Numbered from the stretch's first letter, positions 41,695 to 51,338 are shown. The stretch is 64,000 nucleotides of DNA from CADEEX01 sp964577955 (GCA_964577955.1 CAZOAZ010000004.1:119490-183489); one strand, 5' to 3'. Notes: generated by a model from the sequence alone, not told the origin. Translations and numbers: made by a program.

Positions 41695-44600
41695 TCAGGC
41701 CCCGGCGGCCTCTGCAGTCTTAGACCGCCGCCACAGCCCGCTGATACCTTCCTCGAAGAGCGTATACACAGTCGGTACCAGCACCAGGGTGATGAGAAGT
41801 GAGGTCGTCAGACCGCCGATGACCACTCGAGCGAGCGGGACCTGCAACTCGCTGCCCTCGCCGATGCCGAGCGACATCGGCACCAGCCCGAGCGCGGTGG
41901 CGATCGATGTCATCAGAATCGGACGCAAGCGGGTCCGTCCGGCCAGCTCGACCGCTTCGCGCAGCGGCAGATTGTCGCGGCGACGGAGGACGTTCGTGTA
42001 GTCCACGAGCAGGATGCCGTTGCTGACGACGATGCCGGCCAGCATGATGATGCCGATGTAGGCCTGCATGTTGAACGACGTGCCGGTCAACTTGAGCGAG
42101 AGCACGACGCCAATCGCCGCCGTCGGCACCGAGAACATGATGATGAACGGATCCTTGAGCGACTCGTACTGCGAGGCCATGACGGCATAGACCAGGACGA
42201 GCGCGAGGATGAGCACCATGCGCAGCTGGTCGAACGCCTTGGCCTGCTGTTCGACTTCGGCGCCGAAGCCGACCGAGAAATCCTTCGGCATCATCGCGTG
42301 GAGCTGCGGCAGGCGATCCTGGATCTGCTTCAGTGAATCGCTCAACGCGCCTTCCGGTTCGGCGCTGACGTAGGCGATGCGCTGCTGGTTCTTGCGCTGG
42401 ATGTTCGACGGTCCGATCGCGTCTTCGACGCGAATCAGGTTCTTGGCCGGCAGCACCAGACCCTGCGGCGTGCTCACCAGCACGTCGTCGACGTCGCCGA
42501 TGTCCTGCCGCTGGCTTTCCTTGAGGCGGACGATGATCGGATATTCGTTGCCGGTCTGCCGGTACAACGCGGCCTGCGTTCCGGCCACGTTCGTTCGGAT
42601 GGTGTTCGCCAGCGTGGTCGCGCTGACGCCGAGGAGCGCCGCCTTGGCCCGATCGACGCGCACCGACAGCTCGGGACGGCCTTCGTCACGGCCCAGACGC
42701 GCGTCGGCGACGCCGGGCGTCTGATCGAGCAGGTCCTTGGCCGCGAGCGCCACCTTCCGGGCGTCCTCGAGCGATTCGCCACGGATCTCGAGCGAGAGAC
42801 GGCCGCCGCCCTGATTGCCGCCCGAGAGGAAGCGGTTCAACTGGTTGTTGCCGCCCGAGGCGTTGGCCCGGACGATCACGCCAGGAATGGTCGAGAGCTG
42901 CCGCCGCAGGTCCTGCGCGATCTGATCGCTCGAGCGGGTCCGCTCGTCCTTCGGCTTGAGCATGATCTGAATGTTGCCGCGGCTCACCGAGCCGCCGCCG
43001 CCGGGGCCGCCGAAACCGCCGCCGCCGCCACCGCCGCCGCCACCGGCGTTGGTGATCACGTCGAGCGCTTCAGGGACCAGCTCCGAGATCGAGTTTTCGA
43101 TTCGCAGCAGCACCGGGTCGGTGACCTCGATGCGCGTGCCTTGCGCGAGTTCGACGCTGACCTGCACCTGGCCCTCGTCGGCCTGGGTGGAGAGCTCGGT
43201 GGGCAGCGTCGGGAGGATGATCATCGCCACGACGACTGAGGCGACCGCCGCCGCGACGACCCACAGCCGATGGTTCAAGGCGAGATGCAGCAGCTTCTTG
43301 TAGCCGTCGTCCATGCCTTCGAGGAAGCGCTCGCTGAAGCCGTAGAGCGCGGCGCCGATCCGGCTGCGCTGCTCGGGCGGCGGCGGCAACACGAGGAGCC
43401 GCGAGCACAGCACCGGCACGAGCGTGACGGCGACGAAGAGCGACATCAGCAGCGAGAAGACGACGACGATCGAGAGCTGCCGGAACATGATGCTCGACAC
43501 GCCTTCGAGGAAGAGCAGCGGCACGAAGACGGCGATGTGGGTGAGGATCGACGCCAGAATCGCCGACCAGACTTCCTCGCTGCCTTCGATCGAGGCGGTC
43601 ATCCGGTCCTTGCCGTGGTGCTCCATGTGCCGGAACGAGTTCTCCAGCACGACGATCGCGGCGTCGACGATCATGCCGACGCCGAGCGCCAGGCCGCCGA
43701 AGGTCATCGTGTTGAGCGTCAGGCCGCCGAAGTAGAGCAGCGCGAAGGTGCCGATGACGGAAATCGGAATCGCCGTGCAGACGATCAGCGTCGACCGGAA
43801 ATTGCGCAGGAAGAGGAAGATGATGAGGATGACCAGGACGGAGCCGATCATCACGTGTTCCTGAACGGCGCCAATCGAACGTTCGATGAACTTGGCGCTG
43901 TCGTCGAGCAGCGACAGCTGGACGCCGGGCACTTCGGCGTTGATCCGTTTGATCTCCGCGCGGATGCCTTCCGCGATGGCGACGGTGTTGGTCCCGGACT
44001 GCTTGGTGACCTGCATGCGGACACCCGGCTTGCCGTTGATGCGCAGGACGGAACGGATATCCTCGGTCGAGTCGACGACATCGGCGATGTCCTTGACGTA
44101 GACCGGGACGCCGTTCTTGGTCAGGACGACCAGATTCCGGATCTGATCGAGATTCTCGAACTGGCCCTGGCTGCGCAGCAGCAGCGAGCGATCGCCGCGG
44201 TAGACCTCGCCGATCGGGATGTTCTGGTTCTCGTTGCGGATGACGTTGACGACCCGGTCGACCGAGAGGTCGAGCGCGGTGATCTTCTCGCGCGAGAGAT
44301 CGATGTGAATCTGACGGCGCAGGCCGCCGCCGACGGTGACCGCGGCGACGCCGGGCACGCGCTCGAGGCGCGGCGACAGCGTGTTCTCGGCGAGTTCGCG
44401 CAGCGCGACGCGATCGAGCTGGCCGTCGGTGCTCTCGATGCCGAGGCCCATGATCGGCGCCGCGTTCGAATCGAACTTCTGCACGACCGGCGGATCGGCA
44501 TCCTCGGGCAGGCGGCCGCGGACGCGGTCGATGCGCGTCCGGATGTCATTCATCGCTTCGTTGAGGTCGGTGCCCCAGACGAAGTTCATGTTGATGTTGC

Positions 44601-44865
44601 TGTTGCCTTCATTCGAGCTCGAGTTCATCATCTCGAGCCCCTGGACCGCGCTCAACTGCTGTTCGAGCGGGCGCGTGACCAGTTCCTCCATCTCGAGCGG
44701 ACCAACGCCGACGTAGTTCACGCGGACGCTGACGGTCGGCTGTGAGATATCGGGCAGCAGGTCGACGGGGAGGCGCGTGAGCGAGATGCCGCCGATCAGG
44801 ATGACGATCGAGCAGAGCATCATCATCATGACCGGACGCTGAATCGCAAAGCGGGGAATGCTCAT
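41695..44865 (-). CDS. RND efflux pump lacking classic relay residues
   Basis: 1056 aa. It starts 'MSIPRFAIQRPVMMMMLCSIVILIGGISLTRLPVDLLPDISQPTVSV'. The fourth-helix motif reads 'MIVDAAIVVLEN' (D then A where AcrB has two aspartates), and the tenth-helix lysine is replaced: 'MLAGIVVSNGILLVDY'. Such changes are known in the SwrC-like branch of the family, so the pump is probably active by a different relay. A glycine-rich loop (about residue 600, 'GGGGGGGGGFGGPGGGG') is unusual. It is downstream of its own adaptor. Confidence 0.94.
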   Translation of the reverse strand: MSIPRFAIQRPVMMMMLCSIVILIGGISLTRLPVDLLPDISQPTVSVRVNYVGVGPLEMEELVTRPLEQQLSAVQGLEMMNSSSNEGNSNINMNFVWGTDLNEAMNDIRTRIDRVRGRLPEDADPPVVQKFDSNAAPIMGLGIESTDGQLDRVALRELAENTLSPRLERVPGVAAVTVGGGLRRQIHIDLSREKITALDLSVDRVVNVIRNENQNIPIGEVYRGDRSLLLRSQGQFENLDQIRNLVVLTKNGVPVYVKDIADVVDSTEDIRSVLRINGKPGVRMQVTKQSGTNTVAIAEGIRAEIKRINAEVPGVQLSLLDDSAKFIERSIGAVQEHVMIGSVLVILIIFLFLRNFRSTLIVCTAIPISVIGTFALLYFGGLTLNTMTFGGLALGVGMIVDAAIVVLENSFRHMEHHGKDRMTASIEGSEEVWSAILASILTHIAVFVPLLFLEGVSSIMFRQLSIVVVFSLLMSLFVAVTLVPVLCSRLLVLPPPPEQRSRIGAALYGFSERFLEGMDDGYKKLLHLALNHRLWVVAAAVASVVVAMIILPTLPTELSTQADEGQVQVSVELAQGTRIEVTDPVLLRIENSISELVPEALDVITNAGGGGGGGGGGFGGPGGGGSVSRGNIQIMLKPKDERTRSSDQIAQDLRRQLSTIPGVIVRANASGGNNQLNRFLSGGNQGGGRLSLEIRGESLEDARKVALAAKDLLDQTPGVADARLGRDEGRPELSVRVDRAKAALLGVSATTLANTIRTNVAGTQAALYRQTGNEYPIIVRLKESQRQDIGDVDDVLVSTPQGLVLPAKNLIRVEDAIGPSNIQRKNQQRIAYVSAEPEGALSDSLKQIQDRLPQLHAMMPKDFSVGFGAEVEQQAKAFDQLRMVLILALVLVYAVMASQYESLKDPFIIMFSVPTAAIGVVLSLKLTGTSFNMQAYIGIIMLAGIVVSNGILLVDYTNVLRRRDNLPLREAVELAGRTRLRPILMTSIATALGLVPMSLGIGEGSELQVPLARVVIGGLTTSLLITLVLVPTVYTLFEEGISGLWRRSKTAEAAGA

Positions 44866-44910
44866 GGGGCTCCTGAAAAGGTCCGTGCGAATCCTGACTG
44901 CCGTCCGCGC

Positions 44911-46233
44911 CTAGAGGCTGCCCGACGGGCCGCCGCCGCGGCGTCCGCGTCCGCGTCCGCCGCCATTGGGGGCGCCGGTCGCGCCGTCTTCGGCGTTGCC
45001 GCCCCGTCCGGCGCCGCGTCCCGCGCCGCCCTGGCCGAGCGGCACGATGCGATCGCCTTCGCGCAGCGCGGCCGCGCCGGTGGTGATCACGCGGGTGCCC
45101 TCCTCGAGGCCCTTGGTAATTTCGACCTGCGCGGTTTCGGTCATCCCGAGCGATACCGGGTGGAACTTCGCGGTGTTGTTCTCCGCCGCCAGGAAGACGC
45201 CCTTGGCGCCGCTCACTTCGACGACCGCGTTGGCCGGCACGACGAGGACGTTCTCCTTGTGTTCCACAAGGAAACTGACGGTTGCGTACATGCCCGGCTT
45301 CAGGCGGAACTGCGGGTTTTCGATTTCGACTTCGATTTGCGCCGTGCGCGTCGCCGGATCGAGCACTGGCGCGACATGCGCGATGCGGCCCGAGAAGTGT
45401 TCGCCGGGGAAGGCGTCGACGCCAACGTCCGCCTTCATGCCCGCGGCAATCCGCCGCAGATCCTTCTCGATGATGTTGGCGACGAGCCGGACGGTGCTGA
45501 TGTCGACGACCGAGATGAACGAGGAGTTCGGTGTCACCCAGGCGCCCGGATCGAGGACCCGCTTGCCGACAAAGCCGCTGACCGGCGAGGTGATGACGGT
45601 GTTCGACAGGTTGATCTTCAGCTCGTCCAGCCGCGCCTGGGCCTGCGCGTACTGAGCGCGGGCGAGATCGACCTGCGCCGACGCGGCCTGAAAGCGCGCG
45701 TCGGTGTCGTCGTAGGTCTGCTTCGGAATCAGCTGCCGCTCGAACAGATTGCGGGAGCGATCGAGATTGGTCTGCGCCAGCTTCAAATCGGCTTCGCGCT
45801 GGCGGATCGTGGCCGCGCCGACGTCGAATGACGCCTGCGCCTGCTTCACCTGCTCGAGGATCTCGCGGTCTTCGACCTTGGCCAGCGTCTGGCCTCGGCT
45901 CACCCGGTCGCCGAGCCTCACGCGGACTTCGTCGAGGCGGCCGTTGACCTTCGGCGTGGCTTCAACGGTCGCCGCGCCGATCAGATTGCCGACGACGGTC
46001 ATCCGCTCGCTCATGTCCGAGCGTTTGACGGCCGCGAGCTCGACGGTCATCGGCGGGCGAGTGCCGAAGCCGGGCCCCATCCCGGGACCGCCGAAACCAC
46101 CGCCGCCCGGGCGCGACGCCCGGCTCGCCGCATCGACGGGAGCCGCCGTGGCGCTGCCGCGCTTCATGTAGTACGCCGCGGCCCCACCGCCGACGACGGC
46201 GAGGATGCCGATGACGAGAATCAGACGCTTCAT
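44911..46233 (-). CDS. RND periplasmic adaptor
   Basis: 440 aa from ATG at 46231-46233 (MKRLILVIGILAVVGGGAAAYY), a single N-terminal membrane anchor. The adaptor core is clear: 'ATVEATPKVNGRLDEVRVRLGDRVSRGQTLAKVEDREILEQVKQAQASFDVGAATIRQREADLKLAQTNLDRSRNLFERQLIPKQTYDDTDARF', followed by 'VITSPVSGFVGKRVLDPGAWVTPNS' and barrel strands. The C-terminus is Gly/Arg-rich (RGAGRGGNAEDG). The ORF is open further upstream, but that extension runs into the channel gene and lacks a start with support. It pairs with the RND pump 45 bp downstream. Confidence 0.93.
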   Translation of the reverse strand: MKRLILVIGILAVVGGGAAAYYMKRGSATAAPVDAASRASRPGGGGFGGPGMGPGFGTRPPMTVELAAVKRSDMSERMTVVGNLIGAATVEATPKVNGRLDEVRVRLGDRVSRGQTLAKVEDREILEQVKQAQASFDVGAATIRQREADLKLAQTNLDRSRNLFERQLIPKQTYDDTDARFQAASAQVDLARAQYAQAQARLDELKINLSNTVITSPVSGFVGKRVLDPGAWVTPNSSFISVVDISTVRLVANIIEKDLRRIAAGMKADVGVDAFPGEHFSGRIAHVAPVLDPATRTAQIEVEIENPQFRLKPGMYATVSFLVEHKENVLVVPANAVVEVSGAKGVFLAAENNTAKFHPVSLGMTETAQVEITKGLEEGTRVITTGAAALREGDRIVPLGQGGAGRGAGRGGNAEDGATGAPNGGGRGRGRRGGGPSGSL

Positions 46234-46268
46234 AAACTCCGTGTCTTCGCTTTCGTTCGTGCCCGCGA

Positions 46269-47963
46269 TTACCGACCGAGAATGGTGATGTTCGACGTGC
46301 TGAGCGACGTCTGCTGCAGCCGCTCGAGCTCGACTTGCGAGCGGCGATACGCCAGCACGGCCTGCAATTCGTTGTTCTGCGCCGTGGCCAGATCGCGCTG
46401 CGCCTGGACGACGAAGTAGTTCGTCGACATGCCGACTTCGAACTTGCTCTGTTCGGCTTCGAGCTGCCGCTGCGCGAACTCGCGCGCCGCCTGCGAGGCT
46501 TGAACGCGTTCGGCGTTGTTCTGGACCGAGACCGCCGCGTTGGTGACGTCGGTCGCGATCTGCAGCTCGATCTGCTTCAACTGCGCCTCCACCTGGCTTT
46601 GCTGCAGCCGGGCGCGGGACAAGTTGGCCTCCTGCGCGCTCGTCCCGATCGGATACGTGATGTTCACCTGGACGTTCCACGTCGGGAACTCGTTGGTGAA
46701 CATGTTGTTGAAGGCGTCACCCAGCCCGCCGGGAACCGTCGACACAACCGGGTTGGAGCCGCCAATGCCGCTTCCCGAGCGCGTCAGCACGTCGCCGCCA
46801 CGTCCGACGACGCCGTAGCGGGCGACCAAATCCGCTTGCGGCAGGGTCTGGTTGTGGAGGTACTTCAAGGTGACGTCGTTGACTTGCAGGTTCTTCTTGG
46901 CCTGCTGGAGGTCGGTCCGGTTCTCGAGCGCTCGCCGGACCGCCGCCGGCACATCCACGGTCATGGGCGTGAAGTCGGGACGATCGGTTGGGTTGATCGC
47001 CATGCTCCAGTTCGGATCCTGCGTGCCGCCGACGATGAGCCGCTTCAGGGTCAGTTCGTTCGTGCGGCGCGTCCCTTCCGCGGTCGCCAGGTTCTGGCGC
47101 TGTGTCGCCGCCTGCGACTGCGCCTGCACGACATCGATCGGCGCCATCGTGCCGATTTCCACGCGCGTCTGGTTGTCCCGGACCAGCTGTTCCGCCAATT
47201 CAACCGAGCGCTTCGCCACTTCGACCGACTGCGTCGCGAAGACGTAGTCCCAGTACGCGTTCCGGACGTTCGACACCGTGTTGATGATCAGCGCCTGCAG
47301 CTGAATCTCCGAGATGTCCTGATTGAGACGGGTCACGACCAGCTGCTGCCGCGTGTTGTCGATCTTGAAGTTCCGCAGCAGCGGTTGCGTATACTGCGCC
47401 GAATACGTGGTGTTGAAGGCTGGATTGATCGTGCTGGTGGTGCTGTTGGTCGTATTGCGCGAGTTGTTCATCGTCGCGGACAGCGAACCGCCGCCCCACA
47501 GGAAGTTCTGGCTCAGGCCGCCATTGAACGTCTGCGCCGCTGTCGTGATGCCCGGCTCACCTGAGGGTACGCCCTGCAGTGTGTTGTTGGGGGGCGTCAG
47601 GTTCGACTGACTGGCGAGCGTGGAGATCAGCGAGGGGCGATAGCCTGAGCGCAAGGCCGCCACGCTGAAGTCGAAGGTTTGCGGATTCAGCCGCTGAACG
47701 GCAATGTCCAGGTTCCGATCGAGCGCCAGCTTGATCGCGTCGTCGAGCGTCAGGGGAAGTACCTGACGCCCGTCTCCCGGCGTGCCGGCGAGCGCCTGCT
47801 GCGCGCTGACGGTGAGATTCGAGACCCCGGCGCGCAACGCAGCCGCGCGAATCAGCTCCTGAACGTGTTCGTCGGTGATCGTGGGTTGCTGGGCGGCTGC
47901 GGCCGAGGCGACCAGCGTCACCGCTGCCGTGCTCACCAGCCGCACATACGAAGTGCGTGTCAT
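46269..47963 (-). CDS. TolC-type outer-membrane efflux channel
   Basis: 564 aa from the ATG at 47961-47963 (MTRTSYVRLVSTAAVTLVASAAAAQQ), chosen because GAGGA precedes it; an ATG at 47976-47978 would add 5 residues. The two OEP repeats show in 'LTLDDAIKLALDRNLDIAVQRL' and the long coiled-coil stretches ('QAQSQAATQRQNLATAEGTRRTNELTLKRL', 'ARLQQSQVEAQLKQIELQIATDVTNAAVSV'). It is the only outer-membrane channel gene in the cluster, so it may serve both RND pumps and MacAB. Confidence 0.92.
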   Translation of the reverse strand: MTRTSYVRLVSTAAVTLVASAAAAQQPTITDEHVQELIRAAALRAGVSNLTVSAQQALAGTPGDGRQVLPLTLDDAIKLALDRNLDIAVQRLNPQTFDFSVAALRSGYRPSLISTLASQSNLTPPNNTLQGVPSGEPGITTAAQTFNGGLSQNFLWGGGSLSATMNNSRNTTNSTTSTINPAFNTTYSAQYTQPLLRNFKIDNTRQQLVVTRLNQDISEIQLQALIINTVSNVRNAYWDYVFATQSVEVAKRSVELAEQLVRDNQTRVEIGTMAPIDVVQAQSQAATQRQNLATAEGTRRTNELTLKRLIVGGTQDPNWSMAINPTDRPDFTPMTVDVPAAVRRALENRTDLQQAKKNLQVNDVTLKYLHNQTLPQADLVARYGVVGRGGDVLTRSGSGIGGSNPVVSTVPGGLGDAFNNMFTNEFPTWNVQVNITYPIGTSAQEANLSRARLQQSQVEAQLKQIELQIATDVTNAAVSVQNNAERVQASQAAREFAQRQLEAEQSKFEVGMSTNYFVVQAQRDLATAQNNELQAVLAYRRSQVELERLQQTSLSTSNITILGR

Positions 47964-47992
47964 GCCGAACGTCCTCATGTGTTTCGTGGTTC

Positions 47993-48526
47993 TCACTCTT
48001 CCGGACGCTTGCCGGAGTCGCGCGGCGGCTGCCGATTGCTTGGCGGAGCAACCGATGGCGCCGGCTGTTTGGCCAGGTCCTGCTGCCAGCGGGTCCACAG
48101 GACGTTGAAGCGGGTCCGCTGATCCGGCGTCAGCACCTTCAACATCTGCACCAACATCAGCGACCGCGTCTTGTTGGCGTTGCCGCGCGCCGTTTCGACG
48201 CGGTCGATCTGACGGGCCAGCGCGGCCTCCTCAGCGTCCAGCTGAATGAGGCGGGAAAACTTGTCTTCCAGCCGCTGCAGCTCGTCGAGCTCCAGCCGCA
48301 ACTCAGGCCGTGCGGTCTGCCAGATCTGATCAACCCGAGTGCACTGCTCGGGGGACATCCCGAGCTCCTTCTTGAACTGGTCCGACTTCCACCAGGCAAA
48401 CGGGAGGTGCTGCGGATCGAACGGAGAATGCGTCGCCGGAAGCGGCGGCAGTTGTGCAAATACGGCCGCCTGGGCCGCCAGCGCAATCGCCGCGGCGACC
48501 AGGAACGGCCGCAACGTCTTCATCAT
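47993..48526 (-). CDS. Spy/CpxP-like periplasmic sensor
   Basis: 177 aa from ATG at 48524-48526 with AGAGG 7 bases upstream. A signal peptide (AAAIALAAQAAVFAQ) leads into an all-helical protein with Spy/CpxP-type repeats: 'KKELGMSPEQCTRVDQIWQTARPELRLELDELQRLEDKFSRLI' and 'MLKVLTPDQRTRFNVLWTRWQQDL' (the LTPDQR-type repeat). Such proteins sense metal or misfolded-protein stress in the periplasm and often head efflux operons. The 168 bp upstream (48527-48693) contain no further gene I can support. Confidence 0.85.
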   Translation of the reverse strand: MMKTLRPFLVAAAIALAAQAAVFAQLPPLPATHSPFDPQHLPFAWWKSDQFKKELGMSPEQCTRVDQIWQTARPELRLELDELQRLEDKFSRLIQLDAEEAALARQIDRVETARGNANKTRSLMLVQMLKVLTPDQRTRFNVLWTRWQQDLAKQPAPSVAPPSNRQPPRDSGKRPEE

Positions 48527-48693
48527 CGGGAAACCTCTGAAAAGATGGCTCTTGACGGGAATACGATGCCCGGTGCGGTTACGTTTAGTCCTGAGCACCG
48601 GTGGATTTCACGCGCGAAACGACGAGGGATTTTAACGTACGCCGCCGCCGAGATGGCGAATCTAACTCCCTGTTTTGTAAAGAGTTGACAAGA

Positions 48694-49872
48694 TCAGGCG
48701 CAGAACGCCTCGAGCCGTGCGATGGCCGCCCCAACCAGGTTGTCCGGGGTGGAGGCGCCCGAGGTCAGGCCGACCCGCACCGGGCCGTCCGCGGGGAGCC
48801 AGTTTCGGGTCGTGACTTCGTGCTTCGTGCCGACGGGCCGGTGCCGGATTTCCGTCGCCGACACGAGGCAGTCGGGATCGGCGACGTGATACGTGGGTCG
48901 GGTCCCGGCGCAGATGCGCGCCAGGTTCGCCGTATTGCTGCTGTTGTAGCCGCCGATCACCAGCATCAGGTCGATGGCGTGCTCGCGCAGGAGCACCTCG
49001 ACCGCGTCCTGCCGATCCTGGGTCGCGCTGCAAATCGTGTCGAAGGCCTGATAGTGCTGATCCAACGTCGCCGCGCCCCAGCGGTCGGCCATCGCCCGCT
49101 TGAACGCTTCGCCGATCGCCAGCGACTCCGACATCAGCATCGTCGTCTGATTGGCCAACCCGATCCGGTTCAGGTCGCGAGCCGGGTCGAACCCCGCTGA
49201 GACGGCGTTCTGAAATCTCGACAGGAAGGCCTCGGCGTCGCCGCCGTCCCGGATGAACCCGCATACCGCGTCGGCTTCGGCGTCGTCGAAGACGACCAGG
49301 TAACGTCCGCCGTACGCCACCGCCTGAGACGCCGTGGCCTGGGTCTCTTCATGCCAGACCTTGCCGTGGATCACGGAGGTGTAGCCGTTTTCGGCGTAGC
49401 GCTTGACGTTCTTCCAGACGTTCAGCACGGAACCGCAGGTCGTGTCGACGAGCGTGCAGCCCTGCCGATCCAACTGCTGCAGCATCGCGACGGTGACGCC
49501 AAATGCGGGCAAAATGACGACATCGCCCGATCCGATTTCGGCGAGTTGCGGCGCCGGCGGCGGGTCGCTCAGGAACCCGATGCCCATCGAGCGCAGCTTC
49601 TCGTTCACATGCGGGTTGTGAATGATTTCGCCGGTCAGGAACACGCGCTGGGCGGGAAAGCGCGTCCGCGTCTGATAGGCATAGTCGACGGCACGGTCGA
49701 CGCCGTAACAGAACCCGAACTCCTTCGCGAGATATACGGTGAGGCGCCCGGCCTCATAGGTGAAATCGGATTCCTTGATGCGGGCAATGACGTCGCTGTG
49801 GTAGTTCTCGGCCAGCATGCCGGCGACGGCCTGGCCGAGATCGAGTCCTTTTCGAAAAATCAGCGACGGCAA
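48694..49872 (-). CDS. ispH: HMBPP reductase, IspH (long form)
   Basis: 392 aa, the long form also seen in cyanobacteria and plant plastids. The iron-sulfur cysteines are in 'EFGFCYGVDRAV' (C55), 'LVDTTCGSVLNVW' (C146) and 'DTICSATQDRQDAV' (C281), with 'VIHGKVWHEET' between them. It makes isopentenyl and dimethylallyl diphosphate in the MEP pathway. The start is TTG (49870-49872), 2 bp after the stop of the anti-sigma gene. The N-terminal ~45 residues match the extension known in cyanobacterial enzymes. Confidence 0.94.
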   Translation of the reverse strand: MPSLIFRKGLDLGQAVAGMLAENYHSDVIARIKESDFTYEAGRLTVYLAKEFGFCYGVDRAVDYAYQTRTRFPAQRVFLTGEIIHNPHVNEKLRSMGIGFLSDPPPAPQLAEIGSGDVVILPAFGVTVAMLQQLDRQGCTLVDTTCGSVLNVWKNVKRYAENGYTSVIHGKVWHEETQATASQAVAYGGRYLVVFDDAEADAVCGFIRDGGDAEAFLSRFQNAVSAGFDPARDLNRIGLANQTTMLMSESLAIGEAFKRAMADRWGAATLDQHYQAFDTICSATQDRQDAVEVLLREHAIDLMLVIGGYNSSNTANLARICAGTRPTYHVADPDCLVSATEIRHRPVGTKHEVTTRNWLPADGPVRVGLTSGASTPDNLVGAAIARLEAFCA

Positions 49873-49874
49873 AT

Positions 49875-50516
49875 CTAGCGCGTCCGCCGTTCACCGCGGA
49901 CGCGCGGCGTCAGCGCGTCGAACGGCTGCAGTTCGCGGGCGCGCGGCCGGGCAAGGGCCATTTCCAGCTGCGAGAGGAACAGGTCGTCGTCGATCGGATC
50001 GACGGCGGCCGGGCTGGTGACGAGAACCGCCGGCTGCGGCGTCACGCGCGGTGCCGTCGGCGCCGGCACCGTCGCCGCAGGCCGTTCGGTACGGACCGAC
50101 ACCGTTTGGGCATCCCGGTCGAACATGCTGCCGACCGCGACGCCGACGAGCAGACCGGCGGCGGCCGCTGCGGCCAGCCATCGCGGGGCAACGCGGCCGA
50201 CGGCGTCCGGCGTTTGCGGCACCGGCCCCCCCGGGAAGCTGATGACCCGCGCTGCGCGATGCAGGTGCTCGACCTTCCGCAGAATCTGGTCCTTCTGGTG
50301 CACCAGCTGCTCGACGGTGAACAGCTCGTCGGTTTCCGCTTCGGCCTCGCCGCGCAACACTTCGAGAAACCCCTCGAGCTCGGCGTACCTGGCCTGGCAG
50401 GCCGAGCAATCGGCGAGATGTTCCGCGGTCCGGGGATCGAGCGTTTCACCCGCCTGAGCGGACAGATAGCACTCGTACAACCGGTCTTCGCGCAGATGAC
50501 GCGCGCGTCCGATCAC
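49875..50516 (-). CDS. Putative anti-sigma factor
   Basis: 213 aa from a GTG at 50514-50516 overlapping the sigma stop (GTGA). The N-terminus carries a zinc-finger-type motif ('AEHLADCSACQARYAELEGFLEVLRG') and there is one membrane helix at about 115-135 ('WLAAAAAAGLLVGVAVGSMF'). The C-terminal exported part is Pro/Ala/Thr-rich. Its position right after an ECF sigma gene makes it the likely anti-sigma. Confidence 0.85.
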   Translation of the reverse strand: MIGRARHLREDRLYECYLSAQAGETLDPRTAEHLADCSACQARYAELEGFLEVLRGEAEAETDELFTVEQLVHQKDQILRKVEHLHRAARVISFPGGPVPQTPDAVGRVAPRWLAAAAAAGLLVGVAVGSMFDRDAQTVSVRTERPAATVPAPTAPRVTPQPAVLVTSPAAVDPIDDDLFLSQLEMALARPRARELQPFDALTPRVRGERRTR

Positions 50517-51202
50517 GGCTTGCCTCCAAGAAGAGTGCGCAGCTTGCGTGCCGCGCGGAACAAATGAACCCGGACCGTGGACTCGTTGAGGCCGGTCATG
50601 GCGCTGACTTCGCGAGGCGTACAATCGCCGTAGTGGCAGAGCATGAATACCGTCCGCTGGCGCCCGTCGAGGCGATCAACCGCTGAGGCGAGCCGGGCGC
50701 GACGCTCGCGGGCGAGCAGCCGGCTCTCTGGATCCGGCTCCGCGGCACCGCCAAACGGCTTCCGTGTTTCATCGACCGTGTCCGTGTCATCGGCCGGAGC
50801 GAACCAGCGGTCGCGCCGTGCGCGCGATTTTCTCCGATCCAGGCAGCCGTTGATGAGAATTCGTGTGAACCAGACTTCAAACGGCCACGCTTCCCGATAA
50901 GAGTCAATGTGGCTGAACACCTTGACGAAGGCGTCTTGCACGGCCTCATCGGCTTCGGCGGCATCGCGGAGGTACTGGTACGCGATCCGCAAGCCACGCC
51001 GCTGGTGGGCGGTGACGAGTCCAGCGAACCGATCGCGAGCTTCGTCGAGTGCACCGCGCTGCACGAGTTCGCGCACTTCGACCGCCAGACGCGTATCGTC
51101 GGTCGACGGCGCGATCGCCTGGCGGCGCTGGCGGTTCGACGCTCCAGCGGCCGGTGCCACGACGAGGGGGTCGGTGTGCGGCACGGACTTGTGCTCACTC
51201 AT
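50513..51202 (-). CDS. ECF RNA polymerase sigma factor
   Basis: 229 aa. Region 2 'RRGLRIAYQYLRDAAEADEAVQDAFVKVFSHIDSYREAWPFEVWFTRILINGCLDRRK' and region 4 'VDRLDGRQRTVFMLCHYGDCTPREVSAMTGLNESTVRVHLFRAARKLRTLLG' are complete. The first 45 residues are a variable extension. It diverges from pckA and leads the sigma/anti-sigma/ispH group. Confidence 0.94.
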   Translation of the reverse strand: MSEHKSVPHTDPLVVAPAAGASNRQRRQAIAPSTDDTRLAVEVRELVQRGALDEARDRFAGLVTAHQRRGLRIAYQYLRDAAEADEAVQDAFVKVFSHIDSYREAWPFEVWFTRILINGCLDRRKSRARRDRWFAPADDTDTVDETRKPFGGAAEPDPESRLLARERRARLASAVDRLDGRQRTVFMLCHYGDCTPREVSAMTGLNESTVRVHLFRAARKLRTLLGGKP

Positions 51203-51260
51203 GAAGGATTACGTTCCCGTACTTGGGGTGTTTACAGTCTAACTCAATGCCGCCGGTTTG

Positions 51261-51290
51261 TTGACTTCGAAGGAAAGCGCCGAGTACGAT
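51261..51290 (+). promoter_or_regulatory. Candidate sigma-70 promoter of pckA
   Basis: TTGACT (51261-51266), 18-bp spacer, TACGAT (51285-51290), about 48 bp before the pckA ATG. AGGAG precedes the start codon by 6 bases. The divergent sigma factor gene is 58 bp upstream of the -35 box. Confidence 0.55.
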
Positions 51291-51338
51291 TCCAAAATCC
51301 GCGTATGTGACTGAATTTCCGGCGTGTTAGGAGCCCGC

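Noticed and set aside
48600..48693. A promoter for the efflux cluster (TTGTCA... TTAGAT)
   Set aside because: The spacer is 20 bp and the boxes are weak, so no call is made.
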